NCBI GenBank assembly: GCA_023250585.1
Contig: JAHFAK010000069.1
Location: 1-12,611 of the forward strand
Reading direction: 5' to 3'
DNA length: 12,611 nt
Origin: Deltaproteobacteria bacterium
GTDB taxonomy: Bacteria; Bdellovibrionota_F; JAHFAK01
Below the pieces are notes generated by a model. It was given only the letters and a program-made list of their open reading frames with translations. It had not been told where the DNA came from and searched no databases. Shown here piece after piece: positions 1 through 6,944 of this stretch; the first letter of the stretch is position 1; each line of letters opens with the position of its first letter. The position numbers were made by a program, and so were the translations under genes.

Positions 1-1
1 T

Positions 2-940
2 TTACTCAAATAAACTGCTGACACTCTCGCCATTATGTACATTTTGAATTGCATTGGCAAAAAGCTTTGCAACACTCAATACTTTTATTTTGCTCGTTAT
101 TTTTTCTTGTGGGATTGGAATAGTATTTGTTACTACAATTTCTTCTAGTGGTGAATTGGTTAGCAATTCAGTGGCCTTTCCTGACATTACTGGATGTGTA
201 CAGGCGGCCATTACTTTATTGACTTTGCCTTTTGATTTTAAAAAACTTACTGCTTCGATAATGGTCTTCCCTGATGCTATTTCATCATCGACGAGTAAGG
301 CATTCATTCCTTCGACATCTCCAATAATGTTTACGGCCTTTGGTTTTTCATCATTACCGCTTCTTCGTTTATCGATAATTGCAATGGGAAGCCCGAGCCG
401 ATTCGCGTATCTTCGCACATCCCTAATTTCTCCTGCATCAGCAGCAACCATAACGTAATCATCAAGTTTTTTTTCTTTTAAATAACCACAAATAATCGGA
501 GTGGCACGAAGTTGATCTAAGGGAATTCTAAAAAATCCTTGAATTTGATCAGAATGCAGATCCATCGTGATTACTCTATGTGCGCCAGCTGTTTCAAGCA
601 GATCAGCCATGAGCCGTGCAGTAATAGATATTCGTGGTTGGTCTTTTTTATCGCTGCGGACATAAGGAAAATAGGGAATAACCGCAGTGATTCTTTTTGC
701 TGAGGCATGTTTTAATGCATCAATCATAATCAAAAGTTCCACAATTCCTTCATTTACGGGAGAGACAGATGTTTGAACAACAAATACATCTTCTTCGCGA
801 ACATTTTCTAGAATTTTTACAAAGAGATTTTCATTACTAAATTTGATGAGTTCTGATTTTCCTAAGGAAATATCTAAATGTTCACAAATCTCAATCGCCA
901 GTGCTTTATGTGAAGACCCTGCAAAAACTTTTAATCCCAT
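2..940 (-). CDS. prs: Ribose-phosphate pyrophosphokinase (PRPP synthetase)
   Basis: Makes PRPP from ribose 5-phosphate and ATP in the cytoplasm, feeding purine, pyrimidine, histidine and NAD synthesis. From the ATG at 940 the product is 312 residues, close to the usual 310-320. Seen in the sequence: the ATP-site stretch YFPYVRSDKKDQPR (about residues 90-103), MDLHSDQIQGFF (126-137), the catalytic-loop IDKRR (about 190-194) and the PRPP-binding loop LLVDDEIASGKT (215-226). That loop normally reads DDxxxTGGT, so SGK in place of TGG is a mild deviation. An in-frame TTG at 958 would add six residues, but the ribosome binding site and the homologous N-terminus (GLKVFAG) favour 940. It follows the cold-shock/Sm gene by 22 bases and is probably co-transcribed with it. 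The stop codon lies at the window edge, so anything downstream is not visible. Confidence 0.96.
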   Translation of the reverse strand: MGLKVFAGSSHKALAIEICEHLDISLGKSELIKFSNENLFVKILENVREEDVFVVQTSVSPVNEGIVELLIMIDALKHASAKRITAVIPYFPYVRSDKKDQPRISITARLMADLLETAGAHRVITMDLHSDQIQGFFRIPLDQLRATPIICGYLKEKKLDDYVMVAADAGEIRDVRRYANRLGLPIAIIDKRRSGNDEKPKAVNIIGDVEGMNALLVDDEIASGKTIIEAVSFLKSKGKVNKVMAACTHPVMSGKATELLTNSPLEEIVVTNTIPIPQEKITSKIKVLSVAKLFANAIQNVHNGESVSSLFE

Positions 941-946
941 ATCAGT

Positions 947-954
947 ATCCTTTC
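947..954 (-). promoter_or_regulatory. Ribosome binding site of prs
   Basis: On the minus strand GAAAGGAT lies seven bases before the ATG at 940. It overlaps the alternative TTG start region at 956-958, so it supports initiation at 940 rather than 958. Confidence 0.6.
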
Positions 955-962
955 GCAATAAT

Positions 963-1805
963 TTACAATGTTTTATTAGGCGTGGTAATTCTTCGTCGCC
1001 GAATAACCGTTTCTGTTCGATTATTTCCGGTGCTCTTTTTGGTAATCTTTGTAACTTCTCTGGGTGGCGGAGGTGCTTCTACGGGAATTTTTTCAATTGA
1101 GAAATCCATAACCGCGTGTCTCATGATATAGAGGTTCGCTTTAGGATGTACCCAAAAGAGTAATTCATATTTAGTAAACCAATTAATAACTCCTGTAATA
1201 ATTGTTCCATCAAGAAGCAAAAATTTGACAGTTGCGTTTTTATTGAAAGCTTCCTTTAAGCTGTCATTATTAATGCGATATCTCTCGGTAACTTTTTTAG
1301 AAACCTCACAATTTTTTTTCTTTATTTCTTCATTTATGCTCATAATCTCAGCAAAGCGTTCATAATAATGTTCTTTATGGAGGTATAAGATTTCAATTTT
1401 CGGAATAGAAATATCTCCGGTGCCTGCTGCATCTATGATAATTTCATATGGTTTACTTTTTTTTATTAACCCCGATAGTTTTCGATTTTTAGTTAAAACA
1501 CAGGTAACTTTAACTTTTCCCGAGATAAGTTTTTTGAGATAACTATTCCCAATATCACCTAAAAGACGTTTCCCATAGTTTCGTAATTTTTTAACCCGCT
1601 TTGCTTGTATCCCTTGCTCAGTTTGAAGGAGCTCATATTCAACTTCATCACCTTCCAGAAAGATATTATTTTTGTAATTAATAAGATTACGTCGATGGAT
1701 GAATAAATCTTTGTGATCTTGAGTGAGTATAAATCCGTAGTTTTTATTGACATCAAACCATTTGAGGATACCGCGGTGTCGTTCTTGTCTTCCTTTGGGC
1801 TCCAT
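963..1805 (-). CDS. Cold-shock domain protein with two tandem Hfq/Sm-like domains
   Basis: A 280-residue putative RNA-binding protein. Residues 10-72 match a cold-shock domain: GILKWF, then KNYGFI at the RNP1 position and LFIH at the RNP2 position. Residues 88-143 read like an Hfq/Sm fold: a short helix (YLKKLISGKV), then VTCVLTKNRKLSGLIKK and a beta-strand pattern. Residues 182-240 form a second and clearer Hfq-like unit: VKFLLLDGTIITGVINWF, then YIMRHAVMDF where Hfq has the YKHA segment. The tail from 241 is proline-rich, then basic (RRRR at 269-272), and probably disordered. The domains are assigned by eye from hydrophobic and motif patterns, the second Sm unit more safely than the first. 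It is the first gene of a unit with prs, is divergent from hemW, and has a strong Shine-Dalgarno. The role is inferred to be an RNA chaperone or post-transcriptional regulator. No named family with this whole architecture is recognised. Confidence 0.85.
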   Translation of the reverse strand: MEPKGRQERHRGILKWFDVNKNYGFILTQDHKDLFIHRRNLINYKNNIFLEGDEVEYELLQTEQGIQAKRVKKLRNYGKRLLGDIGNSYLKKLISGKVKVTCVLTKNRKLSGLIKKSKPYEIIIDAAGTGDISIPKIEILYLHKEHYYERFAEIMSINEEIKKKNCEVSKKVTERYRINNDSLKEAFNKNATVKFLLLDGTIITGVINWFTKYELLFWVHPKANLYIMRHAVMDFSIEKIPVEAPPPPREVTKITKKSTGNNRTETVIRRRRITTPNKTL

Positions 1806-1810
1806 TTCTT

Positions 1811-1817
1811 CCTCCTT
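1811..1817 (-). promoter_or_regulatory. Strong Shine-Dalgarno of the cold-shock/Sm gene
   Basis: AAGGAGG on the minus strand, five bases before the ATG at 1805. It is the best ribosome binding site in the window and contrasts with several genes here that have none. Confidence 0.8.
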
Positions 1818-1828
1818 AATGAACCTTA

Positions 1829-1857
1829 TTGATTTAACAATATTTTGAGACTATTAA
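1829..1857 (+). promoter_or_regulatory. Predicted hemW promoter
   Basis: TTGATT at 1829-1834 and TATTAA at 1852-1857 with a 17-base spacer. Each box matches the sigma-70 consensus at 4 of 6 positions. The -10 box ends eight bases before the ATG at 1866, so transcription would begin at or next to the start codon. In AT-rich DNA such matches can occur by chance. Confidence 0.4.
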
Positions 1858-1865
1858 CCCAATGC

Positions 1866-3011
1866 ATGGGTAATACCTTTTATTTATATGTGCATATCCC
1901 TTTTTGTCAATCAAAATGTCCATATTGTGATTTTGTTTCATTTCGTGCACCCCACGAACAAATAGACAGATATATTAATTCGTTACAACAAGAAATACAA
2001 CTCATATTTTCTAAGGACTTCAAGGGGTATGACCTTCAAAGTATTTATTTTGGAGGGGGTACGCCATCGTGGATTCCTGAACGTTATATTGCTGAGATTC
2101 TTAAAACGGTAAAAGATTTTTTTCCATTGGATCAAATAGAAAAAACAATAGAACTCAATCCAAATGTAGAAAAGTATAAAATTACAGCGTATCGTGATAT
2201 GGGAATTAATCGGTTATCAATCGGAGCACAATCATTCAAGAAAGATAAACTGACATTTTTGGAACGCGATCATGGTGTAAATGATACTATGAGTTTGCTG
2301 AGAGAAATTGAACGTGTGAACTTTCCTAACACATCAGTTGATATTATCTTTGGATTATCCGATGAGGAAAACATAGAAGAGGAAATTGCCAATCTTGGTA
2401 AATATCATAATGTCGTTAAGCATGTTTCAGCGTATGAATTAACTCTAGAAAAGAGCGTTCCTTTATTTGAACGTTATCAAAAAAAATATCTGTGTAAGGA
2501 GGAAAGGGGCGGAGAACTTTACGCTGATATGATTCGAGAGCTGGGCAAGCTAGGGTATGAGCAGTATGAAATCTCGAATTTTGCACAAAAAGGATATGAA
2601 TCGAAACATAATCTTTCGTATTGGAGCTGGGAGAATTATGTTGGGGTAGGGATTTCTGCTGCATCTTTTATGAATTTTCCAAGACCATATGGAAGTCGAT
2701 GGAAAAATGTAAATAGTATTAATGAGTATTTTCAGGCAATTGAAGAAAATAGATTGCCCCGTATCTATGAAACTATTGATCGACGTAAAGCATTTGAAGA
2801 TTATCTTCTTACCGGGCTCAGAAAAAATAGTGGCATCTCTTTAGTACATTTTGAAAATACATTTGGAGAACATTACAAAGCATGTTTACAATCTTATGAT
2901 ATATTAGTTAAAGAGCAGCTGCTCGAAGTGAATAATGACTTTCTGTATGTGACAAATGCCGGAAGAATGGTTTTGGATAGTATTATCGAGATGCTGACAA
3001 AAGATTTTTAA
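1866..3011 (+). CDS. hemW: HemW-like radical SAM protein (heme chaperone; coproporphyrinogen oxidase-like)
   Basis: A 381-residue radical SAM protein of the HemN/HemW family. The N-terminus YVHIPFCQSKCPYCDF carries the CxxxCxxC 4Fe-4S motif (C14, C18, C21) followed by F23. HemW has F at this position; true coproporphyrinogen III dehydrogenase HemN has a fourth cysteine. GGGTPS (63-68), ELNPN, RLSIGAQSF and YEISNFA are further family motifs, and the length matches E. coli HemW (about 380). The known role of HemW is heme binding and transfer to hemoproteins rather than coproporphyrin oxidation. The ATG at 1866 fits homologous N-termini. An in-frame TTG at 1845 would add seven unsupported residues. 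No Shine-Dalgarno is visible. The gene stands alone and converges on oppF: the TTAA at 3008-3011 contains both stop codons. Confidence 0.93.
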   Translation: MGNTFYLYVHIPFCQSKCPYCDFVSFRAPHEQIDRYINSLQQEIQLIFSKDFKGYDLQSIYFGGGTPSWIPERYIAEILKTVKDFFPLDQIEKTIELNPNVEKYKITAYRDMGINRLSIGAQSFKKDKLTFLERDHGVNDTMSLLREIERVNFPNTSVDIIFGLSDEENIEEEIANLGKYHNVVKHVSAYELTLEKSVPLFERYQKKYLCKEERGGELYADMIRELGKLGYEQYEISNFAQKGYESKHNLSYWSWENYVGVGISAASFMNFPRPYGSRWKNVNSINEYFQAIEENRLPRIYETIDRRKAFEDYLLTGLRKNSGISLVHFENTFGEHYKACLQSYDILVKEQLLEVNNDFLYVTNAGRMVLDSIIEMLTKDF

Positions 3012-3985
3012 TACAAATGACAAGCTACTTTGGTATTTCCAATCTGCTGTAATCGTGGTTCTTCCACTTCACAACGATCAAATTTTTTCGGGCATCGTGT
3101 ATGAAAACTACATCCCTGTGGTGGATGTAAAGGACTAGGAATATCGCCTTTGAGAATAATTCTTTTTGTCTTTCTCTCTTTTTCTCGCTGTGGGTCTGGG
3201 ACAGGAATAGCACTTATGAGCGCTTCGGTATAAGGATGGAGAGGCTGCTTAAATAGTTCATGAGTCGGCGCTAATTCAACAATTTTTCCTAGATACATAA
3301 CCGCGACTCGGGTACTAATATGTTGAACAACACTGAGAGCATGAGTAATAAAAATGTATGAAAGATCATAGTAAATCTGAAGTTCTATTAATAAATTTAT
3401 GATTTGTGCTTGGATAGAAACATCAAGTGAAGAGATGGGTTCATCTGCAATAATTAATTTTGGGTTGAGTGCAAGTGCCCGTGCAATACCAATGCGTTGA
3501 CGTTGCCCGCCGCTGAATTCATGAGGGTATCTTCTGATATAGCTTGGATTTAATCCGACTATATCCATTAACTCAAATACTTTTTTTCTTCGCTCAGTAT
3601 GATCCCCAACCCTATGTGTTTTCAAAGGTTCAGCAATGATACTTTCAACAGTCATTCGTGGATTAAGCGAAGCATAGGGGTCTTGAAAAATCATTTGAAT
3701 ATTTTTTCGATAACTTCTGAACGTATGCTCGGGTAATGTAGTAATATCCTTATTGTCAAAAAGAATTGTACCGCTTGTGGGCTCATACAGTCGCATAATA
3801 GTTCTTCCCAATGTTGATTTTCCACAACCTGATTCCCCAACAAGTCCGAGTGTTTCGCCTCGCTGAATATCAAGTGAAATTCCATCTACTGCTTTAAGGT
3901 TTGCAATTGTCTTTTGAAAGAATACGCCCCTCTTTACAGGAAAGTATTTTTTTAAATTAATTGTTTGTAATAATATCTCACTCAT
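3008..3985 (-). CDS. oppF: Oligopeptide ABC transporter ATP-binding protein OppF
   Basis: A 325-residue cytoplasmic ATPase of the OppD/OppF (DppD/DppF) family. Seen: Walker A GESGCGKST (50-58), Q-loop FQDP (Q101), ABC signature FSGGQ (157-161), Walker B LIIADEP (177-183) and switch histidine H215. After the histidine the usual aspartate is alanine (THAL instead of THDL). The C-terminal oligopeptide-transporter domain carries the family cysteines C292, C298, C305 and C322. It pairs with OppD to power the OppB/OppC channel. It is the last gene of the opp operon. Here it is 191 bases from oppD instead of an original 26, because of the inserted element at 4009-4165. There is only a weak GGA about eight bases before the ATG. 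Convergent with hemW. Confidence 0.95.
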   Translation of the reverse strand: MSEILLQTINLKKYFPVKRGVFFQKTIANLKAVDGISLDIQRGETLGLVGESGCGKSTLGRTIMRLYEPTSGTILFDNKDITTLPEHTFRSYRKNIQMIFQDPYASLNPRMTVESIIAEPLKTHRVGDHTERRKKVFELMDIVGLNPSYIRRYPHEFSGGQRQRIGIARALALNPKLIIADEPISSLDVSIQAQIINLLIELQIYYDLSYIFITHALSVVQHISTRVAVMYLGKIVELAPTHELFKQPLHPYTEALISAIPVPDPQREKERKTKRIILKGDIPSPLHPPQGCSFHTRCPKKFDRCEVEEPRLQQIGNTKVACHLY

Positions 3986-4008
3986 AATTATAATCCAAAA
4001 ATCCCATC

Positions 4009-4165
4009 GTAATCCCTCGGTTATAAGGGAGTAGGAATGTTCTCAAAAAGAATTTCTATCGACGTCGCTTCCATAAAAATATTAAGAACGGGGTAAGCGC
4101 GCTCGATAGAAATTCTTTTTGAGAACATTCCTACTCCCTAACTCCACCATTAACTGAGCTGGTAC
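4009..4165. mobile_element. MITE-like non-autonomous element, copy 1 (157 bp), within the opp operon
   Basis: The element starts GTAATCCCTCGGTTA and its other end, read inward from 4165, starts GTACCAGCTCAGTTAATGG. The termini share GTA....CTC.GTTA as imperfect inverted repeats. It is bounded by an exact 8-bp direct repeat. The interior is a long perfect palindrome and there is no coding capacity. The right terminus matches the left terminus of the element at 8599-8752 at 18 of 20 positions, so the two belong to one family. From general knowledge, IS66-family elements often begin GTAA and duplicate 8 bp, so an IS66-type transposase acting in trans is a reasonable guess. No transposase is present in the window. 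Confidence 0.85.
4026..4139. repeat. Perfect 37-bp inverted repeat inside MITE copy 1
   Basis: Bases 4026-4062 are exactly complementary to 4103-4139, with a 40-base loop. The loop's own ends (CGTCGCTT and AAGCGCGC) nearly continue the stem. Transcribed from the opp operon, this would fold into a very stable hairpin between oppD and oppF and could attenuate oppF or protect upstream mRNA. That role is inference. Confidence 0.95.
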
Positions 4166-4176
4166 ATCCCATCCCC

Positions 4177-5136
4177 TTAATACAGGTGACATGAAACTTT
4201 GCAATTTCCTACCTCTTTTAATTGTGGTTCTTCTTTATCGCATTTATCAATTTTCTCGGGACAGCGTGGATGAAATCGACAGCCTGTCGGTGGTTTTGCA
4301 AGATCAGGAGGAAGTCCGGGAATAGAAAGCAATCGATTTCCCTTCGTTGTATCAAGTCGCGGGACCGACTGTAAAAGGGCCTTAGTATACGGATGCTTTG
4401 GTGTATTGAAAATATCAAATGTAGAAGCTTCTTCTTTAATTTGACCCGCATACATAACAATGATTCGATCAGTAAGCCCTGCTACAACACCAAGATCATG
4501 AGTAATCAATATAACACTCATACCTTTTTGTTTTTTTAAATTGTCAATGAGTTCGAGCACCCCAGCTTGAATCGTGACATCGAGCGCGGTCGTTGGTTCA
4601 TCTGCAATTAAAAGTTCAGGGTTATTGAGCAGAGCCATTGCGATCATTACTCTCTGTCTCATTCCTCCGCTGAGTTCATGAGGATAACTTTCAATCCGTT
4701 TATCAGCAGCAGGAATTCCAACCTGAATGAGTCCTTCAACAGATTTTTTATATGCATCCTGTTCTGAAATATTCGTATGGGTGAGTATTGTTTCCATGAG
4801 TTGAGTTTTTATCGAAAGAAATGGATTCAATGATGTCATGGGATCCTGAAATATCATTGAAATTTTATTTCCTCGAAGCTTGCGCAAAGATTCAAGATCC
4901 ATATGGAGTAAATCTTTTCCTTGAAAGTGTACGTTGCCCGATTCGATTTTTGAAGGAGGAGAGGGCAGAAGGCCAAGATATGCAAGATGGGTTACCGATT
5001 TACCTGATCCACTTTCTCCAACAACCCCAAGCGTTTCGCCTTTTGCTACATGAAAAGAAACATCATCAACTGCTTTGACGATTCCATCACGCGTATGAAA
5101 ATAATTTTTTAAGTTTTTTACTTCAAGTATATTCAT
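4177..5136 (-). CDS. oppD: Oligopeptide ABC transporter ATP-binding protein OppD
   Basis: A 319-residue ATPase partner of OppF. Seen: Walker A GESGSGKS (40-47), Q-loop FQDP (Q97), signature LSGGM (155-159), Walker B LLIADEP (175-181) with the catalytic glutamate, and switch ITHDL (H213). The C-terminal oligo/dipeptide domain carries cysteines C286, C292, C299, C312 and C316. The LSGGMRQR signature and the KSVT after Walker A are typical of OppD/DppD rather than OppF. Its ATG follows the oppC stop codon with no gap (TAAATG), indicating translational coupling. Both ATPases end in the same residues, CHLY, consistent with an old shared origin. Confidence 0.95.
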   Translation of the reverse strand: MNILEVKNLKNYFHTRDGIVKAVDDVSFHVAKGETLGVVGESGSGKSVTHLAYLGLLPSPPSKIESGNVHFQGKDLLHMDLESLRKLRGNKISMIFQDPMTSLNPFLSIKTQLMETILTHTNISEQDAYKKSVEGLIQVGIPAADKRIESYPHELSGGMRQRVMIAMALLNNPELLIADEPTTALDVTIQAGVLELIDNLKKQKGMSVILITHDLGVVAGLTDRIIVMYAGQIKEEASTFDIFNTPKHPYTKALLQSVPRLDTTKGNRLLSIPGLPPDLAKPPTGCRFHPRCPEKIDKCDKEEPQLKEVGNCKVSCHLY

Positions 5137-6027
5137 TTAATCTTTCTTTGCCTTTGGATCTAGCGCATCTCTTAGCCCATCTCCTACAAAATTTAATGAT
5201 AGCAATGTTAATGCTAATATACTCGCGGGAAATATAACCATCCACGGATATATTTCCATTACCTGCGCTCCATCGGTAATGAGCAATCCCCAACTCGACA
5301 TGGGAGGCTGTACGCCTAAACCTAAAAAGCTTAAAAAGGATTCTTCAAGAATTACAGTGGGAATCGTGAGCGTTGAATATATAATCATAGGTCCCATTGC
5401 ATTGGGAATAAGATGCCGCAAAATGATTGATCCTTTCGAAACTCCCATGCTTTTTGCAGCTAAGACAAATTCTTTTTCTTTAAGCGAGAGCACTTGTCCA
5501 CGAATGATTCTACTCATAGTGAGCCATTGCACTGCTCCGAGGGCAATAAAGAGATTATAAATATTTCTTCCAGCGATCACCATAAGAATAATAACAAAAA
5601 ACATAAAGGGTAAACTGTAGATAATATCAACGATTCTCATCATGATATTATCGGTTCGGCCTCCCAAAAAACCAGCGATTGATCCATAGAGAACGCCAAT
5701 AATGAGGCTGACAATCGTAGCGAGGACTCCAACCATTAAAGAAATACGGCCGCCATAGAGTATTCGCGTAAAAAGATCTCGTCCTAAATCATCGGTTCCC
5801 ATTATGTGTTCTTTATTTGGTGATTGTGGCCCATAGATAAGATCTTGTTCTTCATATGAATAAGGTGCAATGATTGGTGTAAGTAAAGAAGCTGTTGCTA
5901 TGATTGCAAGGATGCTGAGTCCAAATAATGCGAGCTTATTTTTTTTGAGACGATACAGTGCATCTCGCAGAAGACTCGTGCCTTTTTCAATTCTTATAGT
6001 TTCATAATTCTTTGCGATACTACTCAT
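5137..6027 (-). CDS. oppC: Oligopeptide ABC transporter permease OppC
   Basis: A 296-residue inner-membrane permease. After a cytoplasmic N-terminus there is a first membrane helix near residues 33-53, the periplasmic segment HIMGTDDLGRDLFTRILYG (about 74-92) typical of OppC/DppC, and then five further hydrophobic helices. The cytoplasmic EAA loop EFVLAAKSMGVSKG...LRHLIPN contacts the ATPases. The C-terminus GDGLRDALDPKAKK is typical of the family. It overlaps the end of oppB by eight bases (ATGAGTAG) and abuts oppD. It forms the translocation pore with OppB. Confidence 0.95.
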   Translation of the reverse strand: MSSIAKNYETIRIEKGTSLLRDALYRLKKNKLALFGLSILAIIATASLLTPIIAPYSYEEQDLIYGPQSPNKEHIMGTDDLGRDLFTRILYGGRISLMVGVLATIVSLIIGVLYGSIAGFLGGRTDNIMMRIVDIIYSLPFMFFVIILMVIAGRNIYNLFIALGAVQWLTMSRIIRGQVLSLKEKEFVLAAKSMGVSKGSIILRHLIPNAMGPMIIYSTLTIPTVILEESFLSFLGLGVQPPMSSWGLLITDGAQVMEIYPWMVIFPASILALTLLSLNFVGDGLRDALDPKAKKD

Positions 6028-6937
6028 ATTTTACCCGTGGATCGAGAAGTGTATAGACAATATCCACAACCAAATTCATAAAAATTAATATTACCGCATA
6101 AAAAAGTACGGTACCCATAACCATGGTGTAATCACGATTCAGAGCGCTTTGAATAAAATAGCGTCCAAGGCCGGGTACATTAAATATTGTTTCAACAACG
6201 AGTGATCCGGTAACGATACCCGCAAATGCTGGTCCCAAAAAAGTTACGACGGGCAAAAGCCCGCCCTTTAATGTATGTCGTAATACTATCGTTCTTTCTT
6301 TAAGTCCCTTCGCCCGAGCTGTCCGAATAAAATCTTGATTTACAATTTCAAGCATTCCCCCGCGAGTTAATCGGGCAATATATGCTGTGTACATTGCTCC
6401 TAAGGTTATGACAGGCATGATCATATGAGGAATTGAACTCCATCCTGCGACGGGAAGGATATTAAAATGGAGAGCAAAAATTAAAACAAGCAATGGGCCA
6501 AGTACAAAACTCGGTAAAGAAATTCCAAGCGTAGCAAGACCCATAAAAAAATAATCAACACGTGAGTTATGTCGAAGGCTCGAAAGAATGCCAGCAATTA
6601 TTCCAAAAATACTTGCAAATAAAAGAGCCCAAAAGCCAAGTTCAAAGCTTACCGGAAAACTTTGCATAATAATTTCATTAACGCTTCTATTTGCATATTT
6701 AAACGAAGGACCAAGATCAAGATGTGCTAAATCTTTTATATATCTTAAATATTGCATGTAGAGTGGTTCATCAAAATGATATTTTTTATTGATGGTTTCG
6801 AGAATTTCTGGCGGCAGTGCTTTTTCTGAATCAAAAGGGCCTCCCGGGACAATCCGTATAATGAAAAAAGTTATAGTAGCAATAATGAGTAATACGGGGA
6901 TAGTAGATAGAATTCGTTTGAGTATGTATCTAATCAT
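6020..6937 (-). CDS. oppB: Oligopeptide ABC transporter permease OppB
   Basis: A 305-residue inner-membrane permease of the OppB/DppB family. The N-terminus MIRYILKRILSTIPVL is the family's hallmark first helix and is followed by a periplasmic region (PGGPFD...YHFDEPLYMQY) and five further helices. The EAA-type loop is QDFIRTARAKGLKERTIVLR. The C-terminus VDIVYTLLDPRVKY is also characteristic. It starts seven bases after the oppA stop and overlaps oppC. No good Shine-Dalgarno is visible, so it may be translated by coupling. Confidence 0.95.
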   Translation of the reverse strand: MIRYILKRILSTIPVLLIIATITFFIIRIVPGGPFDSEKALPPEILETINKKYHFDEPLYMQYLRYIKDLAHLDLGPSFKYANRSVNEIIMQSFPVSFELGFWALLFASIFGIIAGILSSLRHNSRVDYFFMGLATLGISLPSFVLGPLLVLIFALHFNILPVAGWSSIPHMIMPVITLGAMYTAYIARLTRGGMLEIVNQDFIRTARAKGLKERTIVLRHTLKGGLLPVVTFLGPAFAGIVTGSLVVETIFNVPGLGRYFIQSALNRDYTMVMGTVLFYAVILIFMNLVVDIVYTLLDPRVKYE

Positions 6938-6944
6938 TTATTTT

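Larger units (their letters stand above)
4001..4173. repeat. 8-bp target-site duplication around element 1
   Basis: ATCCCATC occurs at 4001-4008 and exactly again at 4166-4173, directly abutting the two ends of the element between them. Removing one copy plus the element (4009-4173, 165 bases) leaves a 26-base oppD-oppF gap, typical of an operon. Confidence 0.9.

Noticed and set aside
54-458. Plus-strand 134-codon open frame
   Set aside because: It lies wholly antisense to the well-supported prs gene and has no family features.
1845-1865. TTG start for hemW
   Set aside because: It would add seven residues not found in homologs and overlaps the predicted promoter; the ATG at 1866 fits better.
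4218-4460. Minus-strand 80-codon frame inside oppD
   Set aside because: An alternative frame of oppD with no independent coding evidence.
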